Notes: a model not told the origin generated them from the sequence alone. Shown: positions 1-8,635, numbered from the stretch's first letter. The stretch: DNA of 64,000 bases from Castellaniella sp049651205 (GCF_049651205.1 NZ_JBASBR010000018.1:1-64000); one strand, 5' to 3'. Numbers and translations are program-made.

Positions 1-65
1 AGTGAAACGCCTTCGCGCCGATGATAGTGGGTGGACACCTGTGAAAGTAGGTCATCGTCAGGCTT
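1..65 (+). rRNA. rrf: 5S ribosomal RNA, 3' part
   Basis: The first 65 bases match the 3' half of a betaproteobacterial 5S rRNA: the conserved AGTGAAACGC segment, then GCGCCGATGATAGTG, and finally GTAGGTCATCGTCAGGCT. The 5' half lies outside the window, so an rRNA operon ends here, with transcription to the right. The exact 3' end is estimated to within a few bases. Confidence 0.9.
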
Positions 66-74
66 TTATTGCTC

Positions 75-113
75 AAAGCCCCTGCAGAGTCTCTCTGCAG
101 GGGCTTTGTTTTG
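75..113 (+). terminator. Rho-independent terminator of the rRNA operon
   Basis: A perfect 15-bp stem pairs AAAGCCCCTGCAGAG (75-89) with CTCTGCAGGGGCTTT (93-107) around a TCT loop, followed by TTGTTTT-like sequence. It sits about 10 nt after the 5S rRNA end, as expected for the terminator of an rrn operon. Confidence 0.9.
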
Positions 114-190
114 CGCGCTCGCTTCGTTCACTCGGGTTAGAATAAACTTCGGTTTAACTGGCACCGCCTGGTGCCTTCGCAGGAGATTTC

Positions 191-562
191 ATGATTCAGG
201 ATGACGACACCCCTGTTCCCGCCGACAAAGGACTGACACAAGGCCAACTGATCCATCTGATGTATGGTTTATTCGCTGTGGGGATCCTGTCTGCAGGGTT
301 TCTGGGCGCCGCTGCGGTTGCCGCTGTGGTGCTGGCGTATCTCAAGCGCAGCGACATGGTGGGCACCATTTATGCCGGACACATCGACTGGATTATCCGC
401 ACCTTCTGGTGGGGCCTGCTGTGGCTGGTGATCAGTGCCGCACTGGCAACAATCTTTGTTGGGTTTATTACCGGTATCGTCGCGATGATCTGGATCATCT
501 ACCGCTTGGCCAAAGGCTGGCTGGCCCATTTCGCCGGAGAAACCCCGCTGCCGGGGCTTTAA
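191..562 (+). CDS. Small integral membrane protein, DUF4870-like
   Basis: This 123-residue protein has a short polar N terminus (about residues 1-20) and three predicted membrane segments: about 22-50, 70-92 and 85-107, the last two closely packed. The middle sequence GTIYAGHIDWIIRTFWWGLL resembles the 'GT..ASHi.w.irTFw' signature of the predicted membrane protein family COG3671/DUF4870. The family's function is not established. The start is supported by GGAG (183-186) upstream of the ATG. It follows the rRNA terminator and converges on the SWIB gene, so it is probably a single-gene unit. No catalytic motif is visible. Confidence 0.75.
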   Translation: MIQDDDTPVPADKGLTQGQLIHLMYGLFAVGILSAGFLGAAAVAAVVLAYLKRSDMVGTIYAGHIDWIIRTFWWGLLWLVISAALATIFVGFITGIVAMIWIIYRLAKGWLAHFAGETPLPGL

Positions 563-569
563 TAGGCAA

Positions 570-590
570 GCCCCCGGCACTGCCGGGGGC
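570..590. terminator. GC-rich hairpin between convergent genes
   Basis: GCCCCCGGCA (570-579) pairs perfectly with TGCCGGGGGC (581-590) across a single base, just after the membrane-protein stop codon and before the end of the convergent SWIB gene. There is no clear T-tract on either side, so termination is inferred from position and stem strength. Confidence 0.5.
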
Positions 591-617
591 TGCATGGCAA
601 TACCAGGGGAAACTGGC

Positions 618-890
618 TTATTTCAGGTGCTGGCTTACCAGTTTGGTCAGCTCAAACATCGATACCTGATCTTTGCCAAACAACGGGCGCAGCTTGGCAT
701 CCGCATTAATGTTGCGGCGGTTGGCCGGGTCTTGCAGATCGTGCTTCTTGATGTAGTCCCAGATGCGCTTGGTAACTTCAGTGCGGGGCACGGCTTCGTT
801 GCCGATAATGGCCGCCAGAGTGGCGCTAGGCGTCAGGGGCTTCATGAAGGCTGCATTGGGTTTGCGCCCGGACTTTTCGGTGGTTGCCAT
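618..890 (-). CDS. SWIB/MDM2 domain protein
   Basis: This 90-residue basic protein consists almost entirely of a SWIB/MDM2 fold, about residues 15-90. Diagnostic segments are 'KPLTPSATLAAIIG', 'TKRIWDYIKKHDLQDPANRR' and 'MFELTKLVSQHLK', which follow the usual order of the SWIB domain. In eukaryotes the fold occurs in chromatin remodelling complexes. Stand-alone bacterial versions are common in betaproteobacteria and chlamydiae and are thought to bind DNA or protein, without a settled role. The gene is monocistronic, converges on the DUF4870-like gene and diverges from pyrC. Confidence 0.88.
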   Translation of the reverse strand: MATTEKSGRKPNAAFMKPLTPSATLAAIIGNEAVPRTEVTKRIWDYIKKHDLQDPANRRNINADAKLRPLFGKDQVSMFELTKLVSQHLK

Positions 891-1005
891 GAATACAGGC
901 TCCTACTTGATTGAATGATTAGCCCCCGAAGCTTACCGCGTGTTTCCCTCAAAGACAAAGCGATTACGCAAAAAATCCTTAAGAGAATAATTCAAGAGAC
1001 GATTC
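891..1005. promoter_or_regulatory. Divergent intergenic region, SWIB gene / pyrC
   Basis: This 115-bp gap between two divergent starts must hold both promoters. I could not assign convincing -35/-10 pairs. A weak purine stretch (AAGAGACG, about 996) precedes the pyrC ATG. Confidence 0.35.
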
Positions 1006-2139
1006 ATGAGCATTTCAGATACCTTCACAGAGGCTCCCTCGCCCTTGTCAGCTGGTCAGACGGGCACTGCGGCCAAAGAGAACACGCAAGAAACGCTTGT
1101 CCTGGTGCGACCTGATGACTGGCATTTGCACCTGCGTGATGGCGAGGTGCTGCGTAGCGTGGTGGGAGATTCGGCACGCCAGTTCGGCCGGGCCATCATC
1201 ATGCCCAACCTCAAACCACCCGTTACCACCACCGCTGATGCGCTGGCGTACCACGGCCGCATACTGGCGGCATTGCAGCAGGCAGGTGTGCCGACGGGCC
1301 GTTTTCAGCCGCTGATGACCCTATACCTCACCGACCATACATCGGCCGATGAGATCCTCCGTGCTCGCGATTCCGGCATCGTGCATGGGGTCAAACTTTA
1401 TCCTGCCGGCGCCACCACCAATTCCGATTCCGGCGTCACTGATTTGCTGGGGTATTGCAGGGCAGCCCTCGAGGCCATGCAGGCCTGTGGCATGCCCCTG
1501 CTGGTGCACGGAGAAGTCACTGATCCTGATATCGATCTGTTCGACCGCGAGGCGGTGTTCATTGACCGGGTGATGAAACCCTTGCGTCAGGCGTTTCCTG
1601 CGCTCAAGGTGGTGTTCGAGCACATCACGACTGCCGACGGTGTCGCCTATGTGCGCGAGGCGCCCGGGCCGGTGGCGGCCACCATCACCGCGCACCATCT
1701 CCTGTATAACCGTAACGCGCTGTTCAAGGGTGGGTTGCGGCCTCACTGGTATTGCCTGCCGGTACTCAAGCGCGAGCACCATCGCCTGGCACTGCTTGAG
1801 GCTGCCACCAGCGGCGACGGCCGATTCTTTCTGGGTACGGATAGTGCGCCACACCCCAAGGGTGCCAAAGAACAAGACTGTGGCTGCGCGGGTTGCTATA
1901 CCGCGCACCACGCGATGGCCCTGTATGCCACCGCCTTTGAGTCGGTGGGGCGCTTGCAGCACCTCGAGGCATTCGCCAGTCTTAATGGCCCGGCCTTTTA
2001 TGGTTTGTCGCCTAACGCAGACACCCTGACGCTCGAGCGTATTGCCCAGCCTGTCCCGGATGTCTTGCCCCTGGCCAATACCGAAGTGGTACCTCTGGCT
2101 GCAGGTGAGACACTGGCCTGGCGTGTGCAGGCCGGTTGA
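1006..2139 (+). CDS. pyrC: Dihydroorotase, class II
   Basis: This enzyme cyclises carbamoyl-aspartate to dihydroorotate in cytoplasmic pyrimidine synthesis. The 377-residue protein has the metal-binding HLHLRD motif (about residues 41-46), the lysine that is carboxylated in this family within 'VHGVKLYPAGATTNSDSGV', later His ligands in 'VHGE' and 'FEHITT', and the catalytic Asp in 'FLGTDSAPH'. These mark the homodimeric E. coli PyrC type. It carries about 30 extra N-terminal residues rich in Ser, Thr and Ala before 'VRPDDWHLHLRDG'. No internal start looks better, so the extension seems real. It is convergent with uup, with a 30-bp gap. Confidence 0.96.
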   Translation: MSISDTFTEAPSPLSAGQTGTAAKENTQETLVLVRPDDWHLHLRDGEVLRSVVGDSARQFGRAIIMPNLKPPVTTTADALAYHGRILAALQQAGVPTGRFQPLMTLYLTDHTSADEILRARDSGIVHGVKLYPAGATTNSDSGVTDLLGYCRAALEAMQACGMPLLVHGEVTDPDIDLFDREAVFIDRVMKPLRQAFPALKVVFEHITTADGVAYVREAPGPVAATITAHHLLYNRNALFKGGLRPHWYCLPVLKREHHRLALLEAATSGDGRFFLGTDSAPHPKGAKEQDCGCAGCYTAHHAMALYATAFESVGRLQHLEAFASLNGPAFYGLSPNADTLTLERIAQPVPDVLPLANTEVVPLAAGETLAWRVQAG

Positions 2140-2169
2140 TCGGCGTCAGGCTTGATTGCGCGTTGAGCT

Positions 2170-4014
2170 TTATTCGCTGCGTTTGGCTTCCAGTGCTTCC
2201 CAGCGCTCAAACAGGGTGTTCAGCTGGGTGTCGATTTCACTGAGTGCTGCCTGGAGGCGCTCGGCCTGCTCGGGGCCGTCCCGGTAGAGATCAGGGTCGG
2301 ATAATGCAGCAGCCTGCTCAGACTGCTTGGCCTCAAGAGCGGCGATCTGGTCGGGTATTTTGGCCAGTTCCTCGGCTTCCCAGGGGGCCAGACGGTTCTT
2401 GCGAGATCTGGCGGCTTCTGGTGCCTCTACCGGCTGCGATGTGACTGCTTGCCGCCCCTGCGGGCTGTCATCGGCCTTTGCCGCTGCGTCGCCTGTGCCG
2501 GATGCCTCGGCCACCTGTGGCGCGGGCCGCTGGATGAGCCAATCGGCGTAGCCACCCACGTATTCCTGCCAATGCCCATTGCCTTCGGCCACGATGGTCT
2601 GCGTGACGACGTTATCCAGAAAACTGCGGTCGTGGCTGACGAGCAGTACGGTGCCGGTGTAGTCTTGCAGCAGGCTTTCCAGCAGCTCCAGGGTATCGAT
2701 ATCGAGGTCGTTGGTGGGCTCGTCCAGCACCAGAATGTTGTGCGGCTGGGCAAACATCCTGGCCAATGCCAGGCGGGCGCGTTCGCCCCCCGACAAACTG
2801 GATACGGGCGAACGTGCCCGGGCGGCCGGGAACAGAAAATCCTCGAGGTAACTCATCACGTGCTTGCGCTGATTGCCGATTTCAACCCATTCGCTGCCTG
2901 GGCTGATGGTATCGGCCAATGTGGCGGATTCGTCGAGGTGATCGCGCATTTGGTCGAAGTAGCCAATCGACAGGTTTGTGCCCAAATGCACGCTGCCTTC
3001 GTTGGGCTGGAGTTCTCCCAGCAAAATGCGTAAAAGCGTGGTCTTGCCTGCCCCGTTGGGGCCAATGATGCCGATGCGGTCGCCGCGCAGGATCAGGGTG
3101 CTGAAATCCTGGATCAGGGTGTTGCCACCAAACGCGTGGCTGACATGCTCCAGCTTGGCCACCTGTTTACCAGAGCGCTGGCCGTCGGCCAATGCAAAGC
3201 GTACCTGGCCTTGTTGATCTCTTCGGGCGGTGCGCTCGCGGCGCAAGGCCTCAAGGCGTCGCACACGGCCCTCATTGCGGGTGCGCCGTGCTTCGATGCC
3301 TTTGCGAATCCATACTTCTTCTTGCGACAGCAGCTTGTCAAACCGTGCGTTGGCTTGTTGTTCAGCCTCCAGCCATTGCGCCTTGCGTGCCTGCCAGGCC
3401 GAGAAATTGCCCGGGAAGCTCAGCAGCTGGCCGCGATCAAGCTCGATGATCCGGGTGGCCACTGAGTCGAGGAAGCGCCGGTCGTGGGTGATCAGGATGA
3501 TCGTCATGCGGGCTTTTTGCAGCAGTTCTTCCAGCCAGGTGATTCCTTCGAAGTCCAGATGGTTGGTGGGTTCATCCAGCAGCAACAGATCGGGCTCTTG
3601 CACCAGTGCACGGGCCAGCGCCACCCGTTTGCGGGTGCCGCCCGACAAGCCCCGGACCAGGCTGTCGGGGCTCAAGCCCAGTGCGTCAATCAGGGTTGAG
3701 GCCCGTGCGCTGCGCGACCAGTCTTCGGAAGCCAGCAGGTCGCCGCACAGCACCTGCATGATGGTCTGGTCTTCGGGCAGGACGGGTTCTTGCTCGACAG
3801 TGGCCACGCGCAAGCCCTTTTGACGACGGATTTCGCCGTCGTCCAGCTGGGTGCGGCCATCCAGTACCCGTAGCAAAGACGACTTGCCGGCGCCATTGCG
3901 ACCAATAAGACCAATGCGTTCGCCGGCCAGAAGGGCGAGCTCGGCATGGTCGAGCAGCGGATGATGGCCATAGGCCAGTTGGGCCTGGCTTAGGGCAAGA
4001 ATTGTATCGGGCAT
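2170..4014 (-). CDS. uup: ABC-F family ATPase Uup
   Basis: This 614-residue soluble protein has two ATP-binding cassettes. The first Walker A is GRNGAGKS near residue 38, with signature LSGGTRKRVALARAL. The second is GPNGAGKTT near residue 330, with LSGGERARLALARM. A charged coiled-coil tail (about residues 535-614) carries 'ALEAKQSEQAAAL'. Length and the C-terminal coiled coil fit Uup, an ABC-F factor linked to ribosome function and to the precise excision of transposons. The chosen ATG gives MPDTILALSQAQLAYG. The frame stays open 24 codons further upstream without matching the family. It diverges from rnpB. Confidence 0.92.
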   Translation of the reverse strand: MPDTILALSQAQLAYGHHPLLDHAELALLAGERIGLIGRNGAGKSSLLRVLDGRTQLDDGEIRRQKGLRVATVEQEPVLPEDQTIMQVLCGDLLASEDWSRSARASTLIDALGLSPDSLVRGLSGGTRKRVALARALVQEPDLLLLDEPTNHLDFEGITWLEELLQKARMTIILITHDRRFLDSVATRIIELDRGQLLSFPGNFSAWQARKAQWLEAEQQANARFDKLLSQEEVWIRKGIEARRTRNEGRVRRLEALRRERTARRDQQGQVRFALADGQRSGKQVAKLEHVSHAFGGNTLIQDFSTLILRGDRIGIIGPNGAGKTTLLRILLGELQPNEGSVHLGTNLSIGYFDQMRDHLDESATLADTISPGSEWVEIGNQRKHVMSYLEDFLFPAARARSPVSSLSGGERARLALARMFAQPHNILVLDEPTNDLDIDTLELLESLLQDYTGTVLLVSHDRSFLDNVVTQTIVAEGNGHWQEYVGGYADWLIQRPAPQVAEASGTGDAAAKADDSPQGRQAVTSQPVEAPEAARSRKNRLAPWEAEELAKIPDQIAALEAKQSEQAAALSDPDLYRDGPEQAERLQAALSEIDTQLNTLFERWEALEAKRSE

Positions 4015-4139
4015 AGGAAACCGGAAAAACAGAGAGTGAAAAGAGCGGGCTGCCGGCGTGCATCCTGGATGGTTTGCAGGCACCACTGCTTATTGTCGCA
4101 GTTTGGTGCCTTGCGTGCCGGGAAGCCCCGCGTATGCCG

Positions 4140-4145
4140 TACAAT
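4140..4145 (+). promoter_or_regulatory. -10 element of the rnpB promoter
   Basis: TACAAT, one mismatch from the sigma70 -10 consensus, ends six bases before the predicted 5' end of RNase P RNA at 4152. This is the expected distance to a transcription start. No good -35 was found at 16-18 bp spacing. Confidence 0.55.
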
Positions 4146-4151
4146 CGCGGT

Positions 4152-4551
4152 GCGGGGCAGATCAGGCAATCGCGGTGCCACGGCACCGAGGAAGGTCCGG
4201 ACTCCATCGGGCGGGATAGCGGCTAACGGCCGTCCGGCAATCTCTGAGGAGAAAGCCGAGGAACAGGGCCACAGAGACGAGTCTGCCATGCGGGTGTGTT
4301 TTCGGATGCACACGGGTACGGCTACTCCGTACTGCCGACGGGCTTTTGCCTGTCGGGCATGGCAGGGTGAAACGCGGCAACCTCTATCCGGAGCAACATC
4401 AAATAGGCATGCGCCGGCTTTGTGCCGACAGGGCGGCCCGCCCGAGCATGCGGGTAGATGGCTAGAGCATGCCAGCAATGGCATGTCCAGAGGAATGATT
4501 GCCCGCCCGGGAAACCGGGTGTACAAAATCCGGCCTATCGATCTGTTCCGC
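4152..4551 (+). ncRNA. rnpB: RNase P RNA, type A
   Basis: This is the catalytic RNA that matures tRNA 5' ends. Core signatures are GAGGAAGGTCCGGACTCC (about 4188-4205), the ACAGAGACGAGTCTGCC region (about 4272-4288), GGTGAAACGCGG, and GGAGCAACATCAAATAGG (about 4391-4408). The ends were set from the P1 helix: GCGGGGCAGATC (4152-4163) pairs along all 12 positions, with two G-U pairs, with GATCTGTTCCGC (4540-4551). The following ATTTTT can act as the release signal. The roughly 400-nt length is normal for type A. Open reading frames across this region are not genes. Confidence 0.96.
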
Positions 4552-4706
4552 ATTTTTCATCTTGGGCATTGGGAATTATGCGCATACGGCTATGAGAATA
4601 GCTGTGATACTCTGTCACCACTTTTTCGAACCAGCGGTTTGCTGCCTATCCTTGCAGCAGATACGCCGGCGGGATTCCAACCCTGGATATCCAGCAGGAG
4701 ACATCG
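4552..4706 (+). promoter_or_regulatory. Leader region of the liv transporter operon
   Basis: This 155-bp stretch separates rnpB from livG. It contains small hairpins (GCTAT-GAGA-ATAGC, and GCTGC-CTATCCTT-GCAGC) and a good ribosome-binding site, CAGGAG (4695-4700), for the GTG start at 4707. No convincing -35/-10 pair was identified. Confidence 0.4.
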
Positions 4707-5537
4707 GTGGCAGATTCGACAGCATCATCTCTGTCGGAGACGGCAACCGGGCAGGCACATCCGCTGCTCGAAGTCCGTGATCTGGCGAAGCGCTTTGGTG
4801 GCCTAAAGGCCGTAGACCATTGCTCATTTCAGGTGGAACGCGGCACCATCACGGGCCTGATAGGCCCCAATGGTGCAGGTAAAACCACCATGTTCAATCT
4901 CATTACCGGGTTCATCAAGCCCGATTCCGGCCGCATTTTGCTGGATGGCCAGGATATCGGCCACCTTCGGCCCGACGAGATCTTCACACGGGGCATGTGC
5001 CGCACCTTTCAGATCCCGCGAGAGCACGGCACCATGAGCGTGCTCGAAAACCTCATGCTGGTGCCTGGGGGGCAAACCGGAGAACTCTGGTGGAACGCCC
5101 TGCTGCGTCCGGGCCAGGTCAGATCCGAGGAAGCCCGCCATCTGCACAAGGCACAAGAGGTTCTCGAGTACCTCCAGCTTACCCATGTGCAGCACGAGTA
5201 CGCGGCCAATCTGTCGGGCGGGCAAAAGAAGCTCCTCGAAATGGGCCGCACCCTGATGGCCGACCCTCAATTGGTGCTGCTCGACGAGCCCGCCGCCGGG
5301 GTCAACCGCACGCTGCTGCAAAGCATCATCAAAAATATTCAAACCATGGTGCGCGACCGCGGCATTACCTTCCTGCTGATCGAACACGACATGAACATGG
5401 TGATGAGTCTGTGCAATCCCGTCATTGTCATGAGCGAAGGACGCAAGCTCGCCGAGGGTGAGCCCGAAGCGGTGCGTAACAATCGGGCTGTTCTCGAAGC
5501 CTATCTCGGAGGTCAGTATGCCACTGCTGCAGGTTGA
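4707..5537 (+). CDS. livG: Branched-chain amino-acid type ABC transporter ATPase, LivG-like
   Basis: This is one of two ATPase subunits of a high-affinity importer of the LIV/urea/amide class. The 276-residue protein has Walker A GPNGAGKT (53-60), signature LSGGQ (169-173), Walker B LVLLDEP (189-195) and the LivG-type C-terminal stretch 'LIEHDMNMVMSLCNPVIVMSEG'. Translation starts at GTG 4707, with AGGAG 7 nt before it. The first 20 residues are a nonconserved Ser/Thr/Ala extension. The gene overlaps livF by 20 nt and heads the operon livG-livF-livH-livM. The substrate cannot be read from the ATPase; leucine-class amino acids are only the family default. Confidence 0.9.
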   Translation: MADSTASSLSETATGQAHPLLEVRDLAKRFGGLKAVDHCSFQVERGTITGLIGPNGAGKTTMFNLITGFIKPDSGRILLDGQDIGHLRPDEIFTRGMCRTFQIPREHGTMSVLENLMLVPGGQTGELWWNALLRPGQVRSEEARHLHKAQEVLEYLQLTHVQHEYAANLSGGQKKLLEMGRTLMADPQLVLLDEPAAGVNRTLLQSIIKNIQTMVRDRGITFLLIEHDMNMVMSLCNPVIVMSEGRKLAEGEPEAVRNNRAVLEAYLGGQYATAAG

Positions 5538-6225
5538 TTCCATCACAGCGGGCTACGGCGATACCGAGATCCTGCGGGGCCTGTCCATTTACGTCGAAGC
5601 TGATGAAGTTGTTTCCATCATTGGCCCCAACGGGGCGGGCAAGTCCACCCTGATGAAAACCATTTTTGGCCTGTTGCATCCACGCCAAGGCTCAGTTACG
5701 TTTGATGACCACGACATCAGCCACGACGCCCCTCACCGTATCGTACGTCGCGGCATGTGCTATGTGCCTCAGGTGGCCAATGTCTTCACCACTCTCACCG
5801 TCGAAGAAAACCTCGAGATGGGTGCGTTTCCCATGGGGGCAGTCGATCTCACCGCCAGTAAAGAACGTGTCTACGACATGTTTCCCAAGCTGCGTCAGCG
5901 GCGCCGGCAGCTGGCCGGCAAGATGTCTGGCGGCGAAAGGCAAATGGTGGCTATGGGCAGTGCGCTGATGATGAATCCCAAGCTACTGTTGCTCGACGAG
6001 CCCACTGCCGCGCTGTCGCCCAAGCTGGTTGACGAGATCTTCGAACGCATTGCCCGCATCAACGAATCCGGTATCGGTGTGTTGATGGTCGAACAAAACG
6101 CCCGCCAGTCGCTCGGGATGGCCCATCGCGGTTACGTCCTGGCTAATGGCGAGAACCGGCAGGAAGGCACGGGCCAGGCCCTGCTGGATGATCCCAATGT
6201 CGGACGACTCTACCTCGGAGGTTGA
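5518..6225 (+). CDS. livF: Branched-chain amino-acid type ABC transporter ATPase, LivF-like
   Basis: The second ATPase subunit, 235 residues. Walker A is GPNGAGKST (36-44), the signature MSGGE (136-140) and Walker B LLLLDEP (156-162). Short length and the 'GMCYVPQVANVFTTLTVEENLEMG' region (read here as separate motifs YVPQ and LTVEENL) are typical of LivF. The start at 5518 was chosen because GGAGG (5508-5512) sits just upstream and the protein then begins MPLLQVDSI as in the family. The longer frame from 5458 runs inside livG. The stop is one base from the livH start. Confidence 0.92.
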   Translation: MPLLQVDSITAGYGDTEILRGLSIYVEADEVVSIIGPNGAGKSTLMKTIFGLLHPRQGSVTFDDHDISHDAPHRIVRRGMCYVPQVANVFTTLTVEENLEMGAFPMGAVDLTASKERVYDMFPKLRQRRRQLAGKMSGGERQMVAMGSALMMNPKLLLLDEPTAALSPKLVDEIFERIARINESGIGVLMVEQNARQSLGMAHRGYVLANGENRQEGTGQALLDDPNVGRLYLGG

Positions 6226-6226
6226 T

Positions 6227-7300
6227 ATGGCCGAAACGGCAAATGCGCTGGCAGACGATGCGCTTGAAACGTCGGCCGAGTCCAGCTCGGTGGATGCACG
6301 GGATTCTGGCGGCGTGCGCAGTGCCCGTTTTGTAGGTGGCGTGCTGCTGCTTGTGCTTATCGGGATGTGGGTGGCCGGCTGGCTGTCCGGCACCAGTGCC
6401 CAGGATATGCTTTCCCTTACGGCCTGGGGGGTGATGCTGGGCGGGATCATCGCACTGGGCGGCATCGGCCTGACGCTGTGCTACGGGGTGCTTAAGTTTC
6501 CCAACTTTGCGCACGGCGAGTTCGTCACCCTGGGGGCTTATGTTACCTACGGCGTGGTGCTGGTGCTGCCGCAAAGTAATCCCATCTGGCGGTTTTCATT
6601 TGGCTGGGAGCTCCTGGTTGGTTTGTTGCTGGCCGCCATCATTACGGCGGTGGTGGCCATCGTCATCGATCGGCTGCTGTACCGCCCCTTGCGCAAGCAT
6701 CAATCGCCTCTGGTGTTGCTGGCCATGGCGTCACTGGGCATGGAGTTTCTTTTGCGCGGTATCGTCTACCTCATCTGGGGATCCGATTTCCACTTCTACT
6801 ATTCGGGGCGTGCCAACCCGGCCCTAGAGCTTCCACTTGGTTTAAGGTTGCAAGCCGATCAACTCTTTGTCTTTGCCCTGGCCCTGATTCTGGTGATCTT
6901 GCTGTACTGGATGCTTAATTACACGCGCATCGGCAAGGCCATGCGGGCCACCGCGGATAACCCCGATCTTGCACAGGTGCGCGGCATCAACACCGAGCAA
7001 GTGATTGCCTGGACGTGGGCGATTGGTGCCGGCATGGCTGCCGTGGGTGGGGTGATGTATGGCCTTGCTTCGCAAATGCGTCCGGACATGGGCTTTGTTT
7101 TGCTGCTGCCCTTGTTTGCCGCCGTCATCATGGGTGGCATCGGTAGTGCCTGGGGGGCGCTGGTGGGGGCCATCATCATTGGTGTCGCCATGCAGCTTAC
7201 CTCTGCTTTCCTCAACCCGGCTTATGGGCCGGCAGTCGCTTTTGTCCTGATGGTGCTGGTGTTGCTCATGCGCCCTCAGGGGCTGTTTGCTCAACGCTAA
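6227..7300 (+). CDS. livH: Branched-chain amino-acid type ABC transporter permease, LivH-like
   Basis: A 357-residue inner-membrane permease. After a polar N terminus of about 40 residues, roughly nine hydrophobic segments follow. It carries the LivH signature 'GLTLCYGVLKFPNFAHGEF' and the cytoplasmic loop 'GKAMRATADNPDLAQVRGI', which contacts the ATPase in this family. GGAGG (6217-6221) precedes the ATG at 6227, one base after the livF stop. The long acidic N-terminal tail, rich in Ala, Glu and Ser, is unusual for LivH, whose first helix normally starts near residue 10. Confidence 0.92.
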   Translation: MAETANALADDALETSAESSSVDARDSGGVRSARFVGGVLLLVLIGMWVAGWLSGTSAQDMLSLTAWGVMLGGIIALGGIGLTLCYGVLKFPNFAHGEFVTLGAYVTYGVVLVLPQSNPIWRFSFGWELLVGLLLAAIITAVVAIVIDRLLYRPLRKHQSPLVLLAMASLGMEFLLRGIVYLIWGSDFHFYYSGRANPALELPLGLRLQADQLFVFALALILVILLYWMLNYTRIGKAMRATADNPDLAQVRGINTEQVIAWTWAIGAGMAAVGGVMYGLASQMRPDMGFVLLLPLFAAVIMGGIGSAWGALVGAIIIGVAMQLTSAFLNPAYGPAVAFVLMVLVLLMRPQGLFAQR

Positions 7301-7312
7301 GAGGCGCGTGTC

Positions 7313-8521
7313 ATGGATCATCTGCATTTGCTTAAAGCCTGCTTCTTGCTGATTCCCGCCTTTTTATTGGGCTGCCTGGTGTTTTCCAGCTGGCGCTGGC
7401 CAAAGCGGCTGCCGGCGGCCATTGTGCTGGCAGTGGTGCTGGCCTTTGGGGTGGCTGCCTGGCTGCCGGGTATCATGGATTACCTGGTGTCCTTCAGCAT
7501 TATGGCTATTATTTATTCCATCTTGTCGCTGGGCCTTAATGCGCAGTGGGGTTATAACGGGCACCTCGATTTTGGCGTGGCTGGGTTTTTTGCCGTGGGC
7601 GCCTTTACCATGGCCCTGTTTGTCACATCCGAGCCCGCTGGTGCCATGGCTGCCTATGCCCAGCAATGGTTTGGTTTTAACGCGCCTTACCTGGTGGGCG
7701 TGGTGGCCGCAGGCATCATGGCCGGAGTAGTGGCCTACCTGATTGCCCAGCCGATTCTGCACCTCAGGGCTGATTTTCTGGCCATCGCCACCCTGGGTAT
7801 TGCCGAGATCATTCGTCTGATCTTCCAAAACGAGCGCTGGCTGGCCAACGGGCCGCAGCCGCTGTCGGGCATCACGCAGCCACTGTCCTGCCTGCTGGAT
7901 TCAGCCAATCCGTGCAGCTGGTTGCCCGAGGCCGTCAAGCCGGCGCTGTCGGCCATGGCGCCTCGCGATTACAGCTATCTGTATCTTGTTATTGTGTCGC
8001 TGGGTTTGGCAGTCGTTTATGTGCTGCTCGAAACCATGGTGCGCTCTCCCTGGGGGCGTGCCCTCAGGGCTGTGCGCGACGAAGAAGAATCCGCCGCCAT
8101 GAACGGCAAACCGGTCAAATCGTTGCGGGTGCAATCCTTTGTGCTGGGGGCCGTCATCATTGGCGTGGCGGGCGCCCTGTACGCACCTTATATGGTCACC
8201 ATCGACTACAGCCACTTCAAGCCCCTGTTTGCCACCTTCCTGGTGTGGGTGATGCTGATGCTGGGTGGCAGTGGCAATAACAAGGGTGCCATCCTGGGGG
8301 CGTTTGTCATCTGGGCCGTCTGGAGCGGCACCGGCTTCGTCACAAATTACCTGCAGGTGGCGCTGCAAAATGTGGCCCCCGACATGGCAGCACGCATGTC
8401 GTTCTTGCGCTGGGCGTTTGTTGGCCTGTTGCTGGCACTGATTGTGCTGTATCGGCCCCAGGGTATCCTGCCCGAGAAAAAACGTGTCTCGCGGTTTATT
8501 CCGGATAGTCCCAAAAAATAA
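7313..8521 (+). CDS. livM: Branched-chain amino-acid type ABC transporter permease, LivM-like
   Basis: A 402-residue inner-membrane permease partnering LivH, with about ten hydrophobic segments. Family marks are 'SLGLNAQWGYNGHLDFGVAG', 'LRADFLAIATLGIAEI' and the ATPase-contact loop 'GRALRAVRDEEESAAMNGK'. An insertion around 'QPLSCLLDSANPCSWLPEAV' precedes the late helices and may form a periplasmic loop. The gene ends the operon 12 nt after livH, and a bidirectional terminator separates it from the convergent binding-protein gene. Confidence 0.92.
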   Translation: MDHLHLLKACFLLIPAFLLGCLVFSSWRWPKRLPAAIVLAVVLAFGVAAWLPGIMDYLVSFSIMAIIYSILSLGLNAQWGYNGHLDFGVAGFFAVGAFTMALFVTSEPAGAMAAYAQQWFGFNAPYLVGVVAAGIMAGVVAYLIAQPILHLRADFLAIATLGIAEIIRLIFQNERWLANGPQPLSGITQPLSCLLDSANPCSWLPEAVKPALSAMAPRDYSYLYLVIVSLGLAVVYVLLETMVRSPWGRALRAVRDEEESAAMNGKPVKSLRVQSFVLGAVIIGVAGALYAPYMVTIDYSHFKPLFATFLVWVMLMLGGSGNNKGAILGAFVIWAVWSGTGFVTNYLQVALQNVAPDMAARMSFLRWAFVGLLLALIVLYRPQGILPEKKRVSRFIPDSPKK

Positions 8522-8552
8522 GTAGCCACGGCGGGCTGCCCCAGGGCAGCAG

Positions 8553-8600
8553 CCAAACAAAAAGGCCAGTTCGCAAGTGTGAACTGGCCATTTTGTTTGG
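8553..8600. terminator. Bidirectional terminator between livM and the binding-protein gene
   Basis: A 48-bp inverted repeat: CCAAACAAAA (8553-8562), GGCCAGTTC (8564-8572), an 8-nt loop, GAACTGGCC (8581-8589) and TTTTGTTTGG (8591-8600). It has a T-rich tail in each direction, so it can end both convergent units. Confidence 0.9.
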
Positions 8601-8627
8601 CCGGATACCCCGTTTCGGGGCATCCGG
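8601..8627. repeat. GC-rich hairpin after the binding-protein gene
   Basis: CCGGAT and CCCCG (8601-8612) pair with CGGGG and ATCCGG (8616-8627) around TTT, with one A-C mismatch. It lies directly downstream of the minus-strand stop codon and adjoins the bidirectional terminator. It may protect the transcript 3' end. Confidence 0.6.
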
Positions 8628-8635
8628 CGGCTGGC

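Noticed and set aside
543..556. CCCCG-CTGC-CGGGG hairpin inside the first membrane-protein gene
   Set aside because: It encodes the last codons of the protein; a better placed stem lies just downstream at 570-590.
4036..4806. Open frame across the RNase P RNA region
   Set aside because: The conserved RNase P RNA core and the perfect P1 helix explain the sequence; the frame is accidental.
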